From positions 34,152,503 to 34,216,502 of the forward strand of contig CM033396.1 in the NCBI GenBank assembly GCA_019426215.1: 64,000 bases of DNA. The letters run 5' to 3'. The notes below the pieces were generated by a model. That model was not told the DNA's origin and made no database searches. It saw only the letters and a list, made by a program, of their open reading frames with translations. This DNA comes from Buddleja alternifolia (taxonomy: Eukaryota > Streptophyta > Magnoliopsida > Lamiales > Scrophulariaceae). A program made the translations under genes and the position numbers. Positions within the stretch are counted from its first letter, which is position 1. Every line of letters begins with the position of its first letter. Below, piece by piece: positions 24,703 through 36,708 of the stretch.

Positions 24703-25658
24703 TATAGATAGATAAATATTTTCATCTAATCTCCATTAAGAAAGGCAATTTAACATTCATGTGGTATAAGCCATAATAATCGTTAATGAGTTTTTCACGG
24801 AGATAGATGAGAAGTCACTTTATAATCAATGCCACCTTTAATAGAAAAGCTATATATCAAAGTTCTTCTTTAGGCTATACTAAGATATACATAAACCATT
24901 AATATATATACATATTAGATTTATTTTTTTATCTTTGGACATACAAAATTAATCTAATAAAATACAAAATAACAATTATGTTTATATATTATAAGAACAA
25001 TAAATCAATACTTGGGTGATTTCTGAATGCCTCATAGTAATAAAATTCAATATAACCGTATATCTCTACACATTCATGAGCAAATAGAATTTATGGGTAA
25101 TTGAAATACTTTAGTATGCATTAAAATCTATAACTTTAATGATCAAGCCAGTTTGGTGACTAGCTAACAAATCATCATCCAATAAATTTCATATGCAAAC
25201 TTTAATACAAATTAAAATTTCTAAATTTAATGATCAGGCCACTTTGGTGATTAACGCATCATCTATCAAATATTGAAATAAATTTTAAATACAAACTTCA
25301 CAGCATGAATCAGATCATTGCAATTCATGTGAAATTGGAATATTCGATAAAAAAAAACATATGCGTAGTGTATATCTAGCATTACAATATACGTGCAGTT
25401 TCTGGACAAACATATTCTGCATTTTGCGCATGCATATGCACCTTTTCAGTTATTTCACATGGAAAATTACCCATGTTCCAAAGTCATCAATAAGGAAACA
25501 CTCGACTATTTTTCCAGTGAATTAAAAGCGGAAATTAATGCAACGGATTTTTGCTTTCTTACATTTTCCCAAACCACACAAAAGTACTCAAACATCATAG
25601 CATTAATTTGTCTTTTAGCCATGCATAGGGTACATAGAAACAGATATCATATTTGTAT

Positions 25659-26422
25659 GGAAAAATTACAAAAAACTTCCTAACGTATGGGTTAAATACA
25701 GTCACCTTCACCGAATTTGAATAATTACTTCCACCTCCCTAAATTTAACATCCGACTTACATTTGAGGTCCTTTTTGTACGGAAATTGATGATGTCATCA
25801 CCAAATTTTTATAAAAATCCGATTTTGCCCTTGAGATTGACCTTTGTGATTGTTGACTATTTTTTTAGACCAATCTATATCCTTTACATATAAGGAGCTG
25901 GATGCAATCTTTTTCACATTGAGGGAGACCATTGTAATTAGTTTAACAAAATAATTAAAAATACTAATAACACAAAAATAATTTTTTAAACACAAAAATT
26001 ACAAAATAATATATATTTTCAGGGAGGTAGTTGAAATAATTAGTTTTATATAATTTTTTTTTTATGATATATATATATAGGGAAAACACATAATATATGT
26101 ACATATATAAATATAGTAATATATGTTTTATGGAAAACACATAAATATAATACATATATCCATAACATATATGTACATATGTATATTTATATTGTACTTA
26201 TATAGTAATATCACACACACACACACACATATATATATATACAAATACAAAAACTATATAAATATTATATTTTTACATATAGATATAAATAGCAAAAAAA
26301 AAATAGAAAAGTTTGGGAAGATGATGAACAGTAACATATATATATAGATATATAGATATAAATAACAAAAAAGAAAAGAAAAGTATTGTTCATCGTCTTC
26401 CCAGGAAGACGATGAACAGTAA

Positions 26423-26460
<38 letters not shown>

Positions 26461-26801
26461 GAAGAAAAAATCAAACAGTGAATAGAGCCATGTTAACCAC
26501 CTCTCTTCCTAGCCTTTTCCACCCCCGGAGACGCCTCCCACCCAGATCGTGAATCTATCCATTTTTTTTTTCAATTTCATTTCTTTTTCTATTTTTAATT
26601 TTATTTTCTTTTTCTATTACACATGGGGTAAAAGTGTCTTTTGCAAATTTTTAATTTTTTTTTGGTGGGTTGTTTTGCGTAAGGGTAAAATGGACATTTC
26701 ATTAGTTTACATTGGACATCCTCATTTTGAGGTGAAAGGACCAAAAAGAGAGAGATGCTTGTATTTAGCCCATAAATTAGGAAGTTTTTTGTAATTTTCC
26801 C
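25659..26801. mobile_element. Mutator-like TIR element inside the copia body
   Basis: Terminal inverted repeats of about 40 bases start GGAAAAATTACAAAAAACTT and, on the other strand, GGGAAAATTACAAAAAACTT. A perfect 9-bp duplication TATTTGTAT flanks it (25650-25658 and 26802-26810). The interior is AT-dinucleotide-rich with a perfect foldback at 26387-26418 and a short C-rich block at 26490-26540. No transposase is encoded. Confidence 0.85.
26387..26418. repeat. Perfect 15-bp inverted repeat with 2-base loop
   Basis: Arm TGTTCATCGTCTTCC (26387-26401), spacer CA, arm GGAAGACGATGAACA (26404-26418). A related half-site GGAAGATGATGAACAGTAA lies upstream at about 26316. It lies within the Mutator-like element, between TA-rich tracts. 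Confidence 0.8.
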
Positions 26802-27163
26802 TATTTGTATTCATGTAACGTTTCAAGTGGGATATGATTATTCTGTCAAATTCTAATGGAAATAAGAAAAACATGCATTAATCATACTTTCATGGGCTTT
26901 TTGACCATGAATATTGTTTGGTTGCGGCAAATGGCTAAGCATTTGTGCGCTTGTTGTAATCCCTACATTTTCTGTTTAATGCAATTGAATTTCTCAAAAA
27001 ATAAAAAAAAAAAGCCGGTGCACGGGACGGTCAAAATGTATATCCAAAAATCGCATCATATGCACCGAAACTTAAATTCTGAATTTGAAAATTTGCAGCG
27101 GAAAATTACATTCTTAATTTGCGACATAAGAATTCATAAATTGGAAAAACATGAGTTCGTAAA

Positions 27164-27179
27164 CCATGTTTTGATACCA
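27164..27179 (-). other. Primer-binding site of the copia element
   Basis: In minus sense it is TGGTATCAAAACATGG, two bases inside the 5' LTR end. Plant copia elements primed by initiator methionine tRNA normally show TGGTATCAGAGCCATGG here, so it is recognisable but mutated. Confidence 0.75.
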
Positions 27180-27181
27180 TA

Positions 27182-27645
27182 TGTAAGTTAATTTTTATAA
27201 ATTACATGATTCCCATAAATGTTGAAATTCATGATTTTCACATAACCGTAATGTATAAAAGACTAATCTTGATTCATATCATTCATGCGTAGTTCTTTAG
27301 CATTGATTTGTTGCAGAGTCTCTTTAGGAAGAAAAGTTTCTCTCCCTTGACCCTTAGTTTAGTGACGGAGAACATAGCGTATACTTTTCTATAAACTTTT
27401 CTGTTATATAAGTTATGTCGGTAATTTGTAGTTCTATAGAGGTAGAGAGAGGACTAACTCCTCTTTAGTGGCCTTTCATCAAGACACTTCTTTACTTAGA
27501 GTCATAGCTTTTCTTTACGTAAAGTCATATATTTTTTCTAGCGAATAAAATTCAATCACTTAATATTACATATATAATTATTTTATCAAATAACCTTTAA
27601 TATTAATAAAATAATGATATGTGCATGAGCTATAAATTTCTTACT
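27182..27645 (-). repeat. 5' LTR of the copia element
   Basis: Partner of the repeat at 20178-20647. In minus sense its start has decayed from TGTAAG to AGTAAG. Divergence from the partner is visible in nearly every line. Confidence 0.8.
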
Positions 27646-29976
27646 GCGATTGCTGTCAGAACTAAAATAGCGTGAAATGTAAAATTGGATTGACGGTAGT
27701 TGGATGGTCTCAAATTCTCAATCGTGTGATGCACGAATACCCATTAAAAGGTTTTAGTATAACATATAAAGGTGCCTTTTTTTTTTGGTACATACATTTA
27801 AAGGCGTTGAAATGTGATTTTATATTGTATTTACATCATTCATATTCTAATGTCTGAAGTTACATATATTACTATTATATAATAATGTAGAGAATTTATT
27901 TTACTTTCATGAAAAATATGCGATTTGTTTGATTTCCTTTCCACGGTCGTGTTTCCTTCTTAGAAAAGAAAAGACGGTATTCCGTATTTGTTATCTCATC
28001 CACAATATATTTTTCTCCAAATGCTTTATTTCTACCCGTATTAATTCCTTATATGTAGAAATTTATCCTCCAATTACAACTTTAATATAACAACACATAA
28101 TACCATAGCAATTGATGTGACACCACTGATATAAGAGAATGTATGGTTCTGTTTGGATATGTTTTCATTTCATTTTTAATCGTCATTTTTTAAAATGTAT
28201 TGGGAAATGAGTTTTTTTTATTTTTGTGTGAGAAAAATAAAAAATGTAGGTGTGTTTGGTTGTGTTTTTAAAAATAGTTGAAATTCGTGATTGTGATGTG
28301 TGAATGATTAAAAAGTAATGATTAGATGAATAATGTTGAATTTAAAAATTTACAGGAAAAGAGAGAGAAAAGTTTAAAAGATTGAAAGGAGATGAGAGAG
28401 AAAATTGATAAAAAAAGAGTTGTGAGAAGAGTGATGTGAATTGTAATTTTAAAGAAATGATTGAAATTCATTGGGAACATAAAAACGAGAATGAAAATGA
28501 AAATATTTTCAATTAAAAACAGTATGAAGTGTGTATTTTCAATTTCAGATGAAAATAGAAAAAGTGATTCGAAAACACAAACAAACAGGGCCTACATCTT
28601 TCGATCGACCATTATTCTAATACAATAATAATAATGTTAATATCAAAATCTAATGTGACACCACTAATTAGATCAAATTATATATAACATAGCATTTACA
28701 GTAGCAAGATATTCATGAAAAAGAAAGAAAATATATTTTTTATTTTTAGTACATTTTTGGTATATTTCTCCAAATTATATTTTAGCAACATAATCAACTA
28801 ATATCAAACAAAGCCATGAGTTCTTGGAAAATAAACAAAAAGTAATAATTAAATAGATCAAGTTGATGTATGACATAATTATGAATTTCATAATTTTAGT
28901 GATCTAAATAGTTAAGAACTTACTTTCAAATTACCAGACTTTATATACTATTAAGTTCCAAAAATGTCTTATAGTACCTCAAACGCTAGCCTTCACCATA
29001 ACACTATTAGATGTCGAGTATAGCACATTATAATGCCAACATTGATCCCAACACAAATAAATTTAATCAAACAACCGCTTAGTTGCACTTGCTCAATTAA
29101 AAAATTTAGCGTGTTTTGATTGAAGAATTTAAAAAATTCTAGATTTTAATTTAATTATATCCCCTAATCAAAGCAATTTTGTTAGAATTCTAATGAGACA
29201 AACCATGCCCCATACATTACCATCATTGTCCTAAACAATAATTTGACAATCACTATACATAAAGATCAACATTATTAAAGATCAAAAAGTAAAAAAAAAA
29301 ATAAATCAACATTATTAAAGTACTATCAAAGTAAGCTAAAGAAAATCAAATTTAATATTAACATATCCTCAACAAAATCAATCGTCACGTGTACTTGGCT
29401 GCCAAAAATTCGACCTCAATCTTTGTAAATAAAAATTGAGGTTTAGAACGGCGATGATAGGTGTTAAAGCTCAAAGTTAACACGTTGATAGATTCTTAGT
29501 AATCATCATTTTTAATAATAATTAATTGTACAATAAATCGGAGTTAATTAATTAGGTGCGTTGGTTCTTTTGGCCGAAAGGATAAGAGACTTTTGTTTGG
29601 GAAAGTTGATCCTCCAAGAGTAGGGGACCAAAATCAGGTTTATTTGCAAATGGCACGTTAATGATTCTTTTTAAAGGTTTAATTCCTAATGTGCAAAAGC
29701 TAGTAATTGTATATGTATATCATCACTAGAGTTGTCACACTAAGATAGAACATAAGAAAGAGAGAGATTTTTTTTTTTTTTTTTGAAATAGATTGCATAT
29801 GATGAAATGGATATGTATACATCATAACGTTGATGCATGCTTAATTATGGTTCCCTTGATACATTGTATGTTATAGTTCACCTACCTATTTCTTTCATAT
29901 TCAATATATATTATATACATTATGTACTATATAATATACTTGACCAGTTTGGCAATACCTTTCACAGTCGATCCCG
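27646..29976. other. Intergenic region with one MITE
   Basis: AT-rich, with no convincing coding region; short reading frames here are low complexity. The only structured element is a TIR unit at 28145-28592 with ends GGTTCTGTTTGGATATGTTT and, on the other strand, GGCCCTGTTTGTTTGTGTTT, probably Harbinger-like or hAT-like. The 3-base flanks TAT and TAC nearly match. Confidence 0.5.
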
Positions 29977-29979
29977 TAA

Positions 29980-30416
29980 CACTACAAAAGCTAATACATT
30001 TGTTGCAAAATGTCAAGTGACAATGTTAAAGTTGTCACCAATTATAAGTTTTTTTCGACAATAATTTTTGTTTTGTCACAACAATAAGTTTTACATGTTT
30101 AATAGTGACAATATTTGTATAGAAGTTGTCACTCTTGATAATTAATGACAAGGAAGTTGTTGTCACTATTGAGAATTAATGGCACATGCATCTTTAATGA
30201 CAAGTTAGTGACAACAATTATAGTTGTCACTTTATTTGTGTTGTCACTATACATGTGTTACTAACTGTAAATAGTGACAACTTTGAAGAAACTTTTGTCA
30301 CTAAAAATTCGTATTGTGACAAATAAAAAATTATTGTCACTCATTGTGTATATCTAGTGACAACTATAGCATTGTCACTTCAAATTTTGTCACTAATATT
30401 ACTTTTTGTGGTAGTG
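29980..30416 (+). mobile_element. Miniature CACTA element with dense subterminal repeats
   Basis: It starts CACTACAAAAGC and ends TTTTTGTGGTAGTG, with a 3-bp target duplication TAA (29977-29979 and 30417-30419), the CACTA superfamily signature. Its 437 bases consist largely of 'TTGTCACTA' or 'AGTGACAA' units in both orientations, the kind of subterminal sites bound by CACTA transposases. It is non-coding. Related, more decayed copies lie at 31085-31287 and 60392-60818. Confidence 0.85.
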
Positions 30417-30419
30417 TAA

Positions 30420-31084
30420 TCACATTTCATCTCCGCCGTCGCCTACTCTACCACTGTTGCCAGATCCGCAGCCTCCCTTGCTCGAACACCATCGTCATCA
30501 CCACTGTCATCATCGCCTGTCGCCACCATCATCATCGTCGTCTGCCCTACCCGCCACCGCCACCGCCACCGCCACCGCCGTCTGGTTTCTCCCCGGTGTT
30601 CACGCTTCTTCATAGTGTGTATATACATATATACAAAATATAAATATATACATAAATAAACATATATTTTGTATATATAAATATAATAAGTTTATATTAA
30701 TAGGTTTAATTATAAAATTATATATTAATTATAAAATTTAAAAATTAAATAATACATATAAAATAAATTTCTATAATAGGATAAATATGGACCATCCATC
30801 TCTATAAAAATGAATGATTGGTATTAATTTTATCGAATAAGATATATTTGTTTAATCTCAACCATTGATCTCTATCAATTAGATCTAATGGTTATTAGAT
30901 AGGGGTAAAATGGTTTTATTAAGGCAAAAATGTCATAGCCACTCTCAAAATGTGCGAATGGCGCGCGTAGAGAGTTAAGTTGCTTCATTACTTTTATACT
31001 GGGAGTTAAATTGACTTTTTTTTGTTTCACGGAGTTTTTTTTGCAATTCCGGTGTTTCATAGGGAGGTAAATCCCAATTAGCCC
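30420..31084. repeat. C-rich block, CCGCCA microsatellite and right end of a TIR element
   Basis: A GC-rich stretch (30430-30600) contains repeated CCACC/CATCAT triplets and a (CCGCCA)n run at 30551-30580. The right edge at about 31084, on the other strand, reads GGGCTAATTGGGATTTACCT, the ending style of a Mutator-like element whose left end I cannot find. It separates the intact CACTA element from an older fragment. No gene is credible. Confidence 0.45.
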
Positions 31085-31287
31085 TAATTATCACTCTATT
31101 TGTGTTATTACTAAGTTGTCCTTATACACGTGTCACTAATTGTCAATATATAGTGACAATTTAGAAAAACTTCTATCCTTAAGAATCTTTATTGTGATAA
31201 AGCAAAAATTATTGTTACTCACTATTTATATATATATTGACAATTTTAGTTAACATTTTGTTACTAATATTATTTTTTGTTATAGTG
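31085..31287 (+). mobile_element. Right-half fragment of an older CACTA-family element
   Basis: It matches the right half of the element at 29980-30416 in order ('atttgtgtt', 'tgtcactaa', 'gtgacaattt', 'aaaaattattgt', final TTTTTTGTTATAGTG) but with many more substitutions. There is no left end, so it is a truncated relic. Confidence 0.65.
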
Positions 31288-32421
31288 AATTAGGATATGT
31301 ATTCTGTGATTGATCATTCTGTTTCGCGCATACTTCAAGTACATGTTTTGTGTAATTCACTTAATTATCACGTAAGTAGTTTAAATTTGACAAAACCCGA
31401 TTTGGCTAGAATTTTCCATATACACACACTAACCATTTATTAGGGGAGATTTTGGTTACATATAATGCAAACAAATAATGCAGAACTGCGAAATAATGAC
31501 GCCCTTGTAATATTCCTCACCCTCGACGATGAAGATCACAAAATCCCATGGACTTCTGCAGCCTCATAAGTTTTAAATTATATACTCTTAACGTACATTT
31601 ATGCGAAAATAAATAATAAATTGCAACAAATTATTCAAAGTGCTGATGAAATATATTCAGGATAGAGTTGGCTACAATTTTTTCAAGCACACAAAATACA
31701 GAGGAAGTTATACGTACACCATTCGTTGTAGAAAACATGGCGCACAGTTTACCCTCAATTCAGCATAAAACTTATTAATTATGTGGAAATTCTTGATTTT
31801 TATTAGGCAAATAGAATAACGAGGGATGATTATATTCGATAATTCTTGTCCTACTAAGAGACAATATCCTAGTTTTAAGGATATTATGATAAGAACAACT
31901 TAATTCTCATGAAGTGACTATATAATTACACTTTGTCAAGCACATCTTCGACAAGGTTTGGTCCACAAAAAATAGTTCTCCCTCTCCATCCAAATTTTCA
32001 AACATGATTCGATAATAAGTTTGAAATAATTAAGATAGAAACATTGGCAATATTGAATATCTTTACAGTATTATTCTCAAAAATAGTAGTTGATAGTTAC
32101 AAGTGTCTTATTATTACTATAAATAACATGTGACTTTTAGAAACAATTAAGTTAAGAATTATGAACTATAATAAGTTTAAGACATGAATTTTGGCACATG
32201 ATATACACAAAGGATCAACAAAAATGAGATAGTTAGATGTTACTTTGGCCCTTCCAATTGATTTTGTCTGGCCAGAAATGCTCATAGAGACCTAGCTAGG
32301 TAGAGGAGTACAGTCAATGACCATGAAGAAACTATATGGGCATTTTGATCACGATCTTACATTTGGAAAAAAATTGTAATTTTCAATGTAAATCAAAATA
32401 AAAATCATACTTCTACAAGTG
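31288..32421. other. Intergenic region downstream of the HLS1-like gene
   Basis: AT-rich and without a repeat I can classify or a coding signal. It should contain the 3' UTR and polyadenylation site of the minus-strand gene ending at 32422. Confidence 0.4.
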
Positions 32422-34318
32422 TTACAGATCTCGTGGATCAACAAATATAACCGGAGAAGATACCGAAGATTTATGCCAATCATCAAAAATTTTACTAGCT
32501 TCTCCAAGTTTCTTTATGCACCAAACATCCTCATCCCATGAAAATTTCTTCCAATGTGGAATTGCTTCTCTTACAGGGTCCATTTGCCCCACCTCGGCCA
32601 CCACAACCCTACAATCGACGTCGTCTACAGCCATATTATGCGCAAATTTGCACAAATTTCTCATCAGTCGTGCTCCATCCTTGCCTTCCATGTGAAGCCC
32701 ATAAAGAAAATAATACCCAAAATTCTTGAAAAAATTCGGGACCGAGGGGATTTTTAGCCATGGTACAATGGCATCAAGAACCCTAGTTCCTAGGCATGCA
32801 GCATGTGTTAGGGCTGAGACTCCCTTCACTTGTAACTTATAAACTTCTTTGGTATTCCATACACTAAGTATGGCGAAAGAAGCCGGTAAATCACAGGTTT
32901 TAGGGTTCCAATTTGAGAGGGAATTCTTTGGTAAGGCCATGAAAGTGCCCAAATTGAGCTTTTTGTTTAGTAAGCGATCGATATCTTTTGGAAAAAATTC
33001 TGAGTTGGAAAATATGCGACGATATAACGTAACAGCTAGTTCTGGAGGAAGACGAATGATCAAGATATCAGAGGCCAAAGCCTTGTGGTGAAGATGAACA
33101 GGTTGCACCAGAACTGCGGGGTTTCTAAATTTTACATAATTGCATTTCTTAGTAAACAGATCAAGAGAAGGTTGATTTTTGCATTCTGTAGCCATATACG
33201 CATATTTTGCACCATTTTTTGTACACCACCCCTCTAATTTTTCAACAAGTTTCGTCGCAATCCCAAGTCGTCTGCATGCAAAATATCGATTGGTTAAGTG
33301 ATGGAAGACTCTATTTTTAGAGGCTAATGCTAATTAAGTTTATTTATTAAAATATATATTATAACTTGAAAATATATATTAATTGATTTTCAGGATGTAT
33401 TAATGTATAATAGTGAGACTTTATAAGTTGGGAGGAGTATATATGCTTTGGCTTGATCATATCATCTAATCTATAAACTATTGTACGGAATATGTTCTAG
33501 TAAAAAGAATTTCTAATACTACATTAGTTTTTATGCATTCATGCACCTAATAATGCATGGGTTTCATCTACTATTATAAGTATATAAAGACTAAATGTAA
33601 AAAGGAGTTCTATATTATTTTTATTATTAATAGGTAAATTTTGATAAAAATGTGAAAAAATAAATAAATTGGTGCATGGGAAATAGATTGACAAACCTGT
33701 GGTTGGATGAAACCCTTAATCCAAGAATATAAGCCAACTTCACATAAGCTGGATGTTGAGTATTTGACCTTCTTTTTCCACTTGTCACAGTTTTTATACA
33801 ACCTCTTATAACCCCCACAATGTCTCTTCCATCTCCGTATTCAGCAACCTATATATATTCATCAAATTGAATAGTTAATTAATCCCAGTTTTTGAAAAAT
33901 ATATCAATATATAACGACGCAATAACTAAAATTCCATTTATTTTAAGTTGAATCGAGCCTACAAATATATACTGATTAAATAGTAATTATACGTGAACTT
34001 AAGTATAGACACAGATCATATTTGCATGAAATATTGTGAAATATTTCAACTTATCCAATGATCATAACAATATACATATAAATAATAATTACATAATATG
34101 TTTACCAGCATAATATGTGACATGAAGTTTCGAACTCGAGCAATAGGGTCTCCCATGAGATCAGTGACGAGCGACGGCTTCCCCGGTTGCCCCACCTCGC
34201 ACCGCCGCTCTAGCTCCTCCACCGCCGCCTTGTCCCGCCCTTTATCGTACTCTCTCACCACCACTTCTGCCGGAGAAATCGGCATATAAGTCTCAGCTGC
34301 TATTTTCTTGAAGTGCAT
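32422..34318 (-). CDS. HOOKLESS1-like N-acetyltransferase (GNAT family)
   Basis: Three exons in minus sense: 34318-34106, 33848-33697 and 33271-32422, all with GT-AG introns and joined phases, giving 404 aa, close to the known HLS1 length. The N-terminal GNAT domain starts VVREYDKGRDKAAVEELERR (from about residue 19). It continues with VAEYGDGRDIVGVIRGCIKT and has the acetyl-CoA loop RRLGIATKL across the exon 2/3 junction (about residues 121-129). The C-terminal part (LVQPVHLHHKAL onwards, ending VDPRDL) is the plant-specific HLS1 extension. In Arabidopsis, HLS1 controls apical-hook bending downstream of ethylene and auxin; the role here is inferred. I use no symbol because HLS1 has several paralogues (HLH1-type). 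The ATG at 34318 fits; a later start would cut the domain. No frame break is seen. Confidence 0.92.
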
Positions 34319-34470
34319 ATTTAATTTGAATGAATTAGAGTGATATTAGTACATTAAAGAGAGTGGAGAGAAATATTGAGAGGAATTTGTGACGTTCTGC
34401 GTTCTTAAAACTTCCACATCCATACAATCATATTATATAGCCAATGGATTTGCTGACGTGGCATCTCATT
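34319..34470 (-). promoter_or_regulatory. Promoter of the HLS1-like gene
   Basis: In minus sense a TATA box (CTATATAATATG, complement of about 34429-34440) lies about 115 bases before the ATG, and an ATTGG (CCAAT) motif lies just upstream. A bZIP-type core TGACGTGGCA occupies 34454-34463 on the plus strand. The TATA spacing is normal for plants; factor binding is inferred from the motif only. Confidence 0.55.
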
Positions 34471-35768
34471 TGCTAGGAAGCCATTTTATGGGACCTCGAT
34501 GATCCGTATGCCTACCCATCCATATTCCACACATATAATAATACAAATTAAAATAATCTCTAGAATTTTAAGGATTATTCCTTTAAGCCTATAATATCTT
34601 GCTACAATTACAATCATACGAGTTATCAGATTTACTGAATTCATTCTTATATATGAATAGTCGGAATTGTATCACTATGTATCTGAATTCCCAAAATCTC
34701 CAACTAATGTGTCAAACTTTATAATCATGTATGTATATATTAATTGTATGTAATGATATGTCAAAGTAATTAACAATGTTTAAAGCTAGGTAATGATTTT
34801 TGTAATCAATAATTTGAAATCATTCTGCCTCAATTAATCGTTCTTTAAATTCAAACTCTTCAATTCAAATGCAACCTTCTATATTCAATTCATTGTTTAT
34901 CTTTTTCACGAAATTTAGTATTTTTTCCATCAGGATCAGACTGATTGAATCGAGTCTAGACGAGACTTATCCACATTTTCACAAAAGTATTGATCCCAAC
35001 ACGATATATTTATCGTATAACTGTATAAAAGTTTATTTTATTGTAATAATAGAATGAATATTGACCATATAGTGTTACCAATTATTAATGGAGAAGCTGC
35101 AAGATCTTTTTGTCATGAGATTGTCATCTTGTGTGTTTATGGACATGGCGGCGAATATGGAACCTTTGTATAATTTAAACTTCATTTAGTTTGCCTTTTC
35201 ATATAGAAAGCTTCTTGCAAAAAGAATCATATATATGCACTTTGGTCCACATTTTGTTTTCATCATGTTAGAAAGATTAAATACTTTTTACCATTCCCCA
35301 ATTGGCCCTTTTAGGTGATAGTGATCACTCATATGTTCATGCAAGTATATTTAAAGTAGATTAGGACATTAATCATTATAAGATATGGATGATTTAATTA
35401 GATTTATTCCAAATTCTGTATAAGATACATGGAAATTACTAGATACAAGAATAATGTTAACGTTCTACCGTTATATATAATAAGCAACTCGAAAAAGGAA
35501 TTTCTTCTTTTCAACCTAATAAGTTTTGTTCCTTTTGAGCAATCTTATTGTTTTAAAAGAATCGAATTATATGATTTAAATATGTAAAACAATTTATAAA
35601 AATAAAAAAAAATGTAAAACAAGATATCTAGTATTGAATGACAAAGTTATTTAATAGTAGCATTTAATTCGATTTTTCATCAAACTTTTATAGCAATCTA
35701 AGCATCCACGTTTCAATTATGTCATAACAATACATATTTCAGCTTTTCGCAACGGAAACAATCGCGTA
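34471..35768. other. Intergenic region, nothing recognised
   Basis: AT-rich, no coding similarity, no terminal repeats or direct duplications that I can define. Confidence 0.35.
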
Positions 35769-35777
35769 TAATAACAT

Positions 35778-35882
35778 AAAGTTTTTGGTCTAGTGGTATA
35801 ACTTCCCGCTTGTGTGATAGAGTCTCAAATTCAAACTAAACTTGTCCGAACGTTCCCTCTCCCTAATAATAAATAAATAAAT
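35778..35882 (+). repeat. Possible short tRNA-derived SINE
   Basis: An A-box-like TGGTCTAGTGG is followed about 30 bases later by a B-box-like GTCTCAAATTC, and the unit ends in an A-rich (TAAA)n tail. It resembles tRNA-derived SINEs, but the B box is weak and flanking duplications are not clear. It is not a functional tRNA, since no cloverleaf can be drawn. Confidence 0.35.
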
Positions 35883-35943
35883 AGAACTTTGTTATATATT
35901 TTTTTTGGTATACAGAACTTTGTTATATGCTAAGTTTGATGTA

Positions 35944-35952
35944 TTGTTGTTG

Positions 35953-36013
<61 letters not shown>
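35944..36013. repeat. Compound (TTG)n(TTA)n microsatellite
   Basis: About five TTG units followed by about eighteen TTA units without visible interruption, ending at CCAAAAAAGG. Confidence 0.9.
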
Positions 36014-36668
36014 CCAAAAAAGGAAGAAAGATGACATGCTTAGCTCCACAAATTGCATATTAGAAAGGTGTTTTTGCAAGTAGGATTAAATTAATTTGAT
36101 ATTAAGATGAATTATTAGGTGGGGTTTGGTGAGAATGATGCACACAATTCCATTCTTATTGGTGAACATGTGGATGAGTTTAACCTTATGATAGTGAGGT
36201 GATGACCACATGATCCTCAATAATTATATATTCAGCTTATTACACCCTTTAATTTGCCTTTTTTAAAGAATGGTAATGACATAGTATAAAGACAGGTGTT
36301 GGATGGCTAACAAATTTAGTTCTATTTCTTTTCAATTCTTGACGACGTGTTTAATGTTTTCTGGCTAATCAAAAGGTGACTTGACATTTTAAAGGTTAAA
36401 AAGAAGCACAAAGAATTGTCTATAATTAATGCAAGAAGCTTTCTATTTTCCCATATTAATTTTCTTATTAATTAGTACAGAACCAAATGCTAACTTGTAT
36501 ATCCTTTTTTTTTTGTTTTTTTGAAGAACTTGTATATCCTTTTTGATAATTATATATTGGTCTAGTTTGAATTAAAATTTAGTTGGAGACAATAAGTTAC
36601 TGAATTTACATACTTTTTTATGTTTTACAACGTCTAGTAATGCATTTTGAGGAGTATTTGTCTTTTTG

Positions 36669-36708
<40 letters not shown>

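Larger units (their letters stand above)
20660..24833 (-). pseudogene. Copia reverse transcriptase fragments, split by a Helitron
   Basis: In minus sense the segment 24833-24703 reads GIDYKVT...KIAFLNGD, which corresponds to the 'GIDY-ETFSPV...KTAFLNG' part of copia reverse transcriptase. After the Helitron the frame resumes at about 21617-21080 with the active-site block LYVDDILLATND (YVDD at 21511-21522), then LSQKAYINKVLE and a degenerate VDSLMY block. Several stops and frameshifts interrupt it. Integrase and gag were not found upstream. It cannot code for a working enzyme. Confidence 0.75.
20178..27645 (-). mobile_element. Decayed Ty1/copia LTR retrotransposon with nested insertions
   Basis: Two similar direct repeats of about 465-470 bases frame the element: 20178-20647 (3' LTR, minus sense) and 27182-27645 (5' LTR). 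A purine tract AAGTGGGAGAA (20648-20658, minus sense) adjoins the 3' LTR. A primer-binding site TGGTATCAAAACATGG (27164-27179, minus sense) adjoins the 5' LTR and matches the initiator-Met-tRNA type apart from decay. Reverse-transcriptase remnants lie between. A Helitron with a solo LTR inside it, and a Mutator-like element, are inserted in the body. Subtracting them leaves only about 3.2 kb, so gag, protease and integrase seem to have been lost. No 5-bp target duplication is visible. Confidence 0.8.

Noticed and set aside
25393..27191. Reading frames of 60-110 aa in the 25-27 kb region
   Set aside because: They lie within the copia element or its nested Mutator-like element, consist largely of AT-derived Ile/Tyr/Lys/Phe codons, and match no known domain.
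29980..30416. CRISPR-like array from the regular TTGTCACTA units
   Set aside because: The units are in both orientations, unevenly spaced, and bounded by CACTA ends with a TAA duplication. This is a plant nuclear transposon.
32538..33091. Plus-strand reading frames opposite the HLS1-like exon 3
   Set aside because: They are shadows of the long, well-supported minus-strand coding exon.
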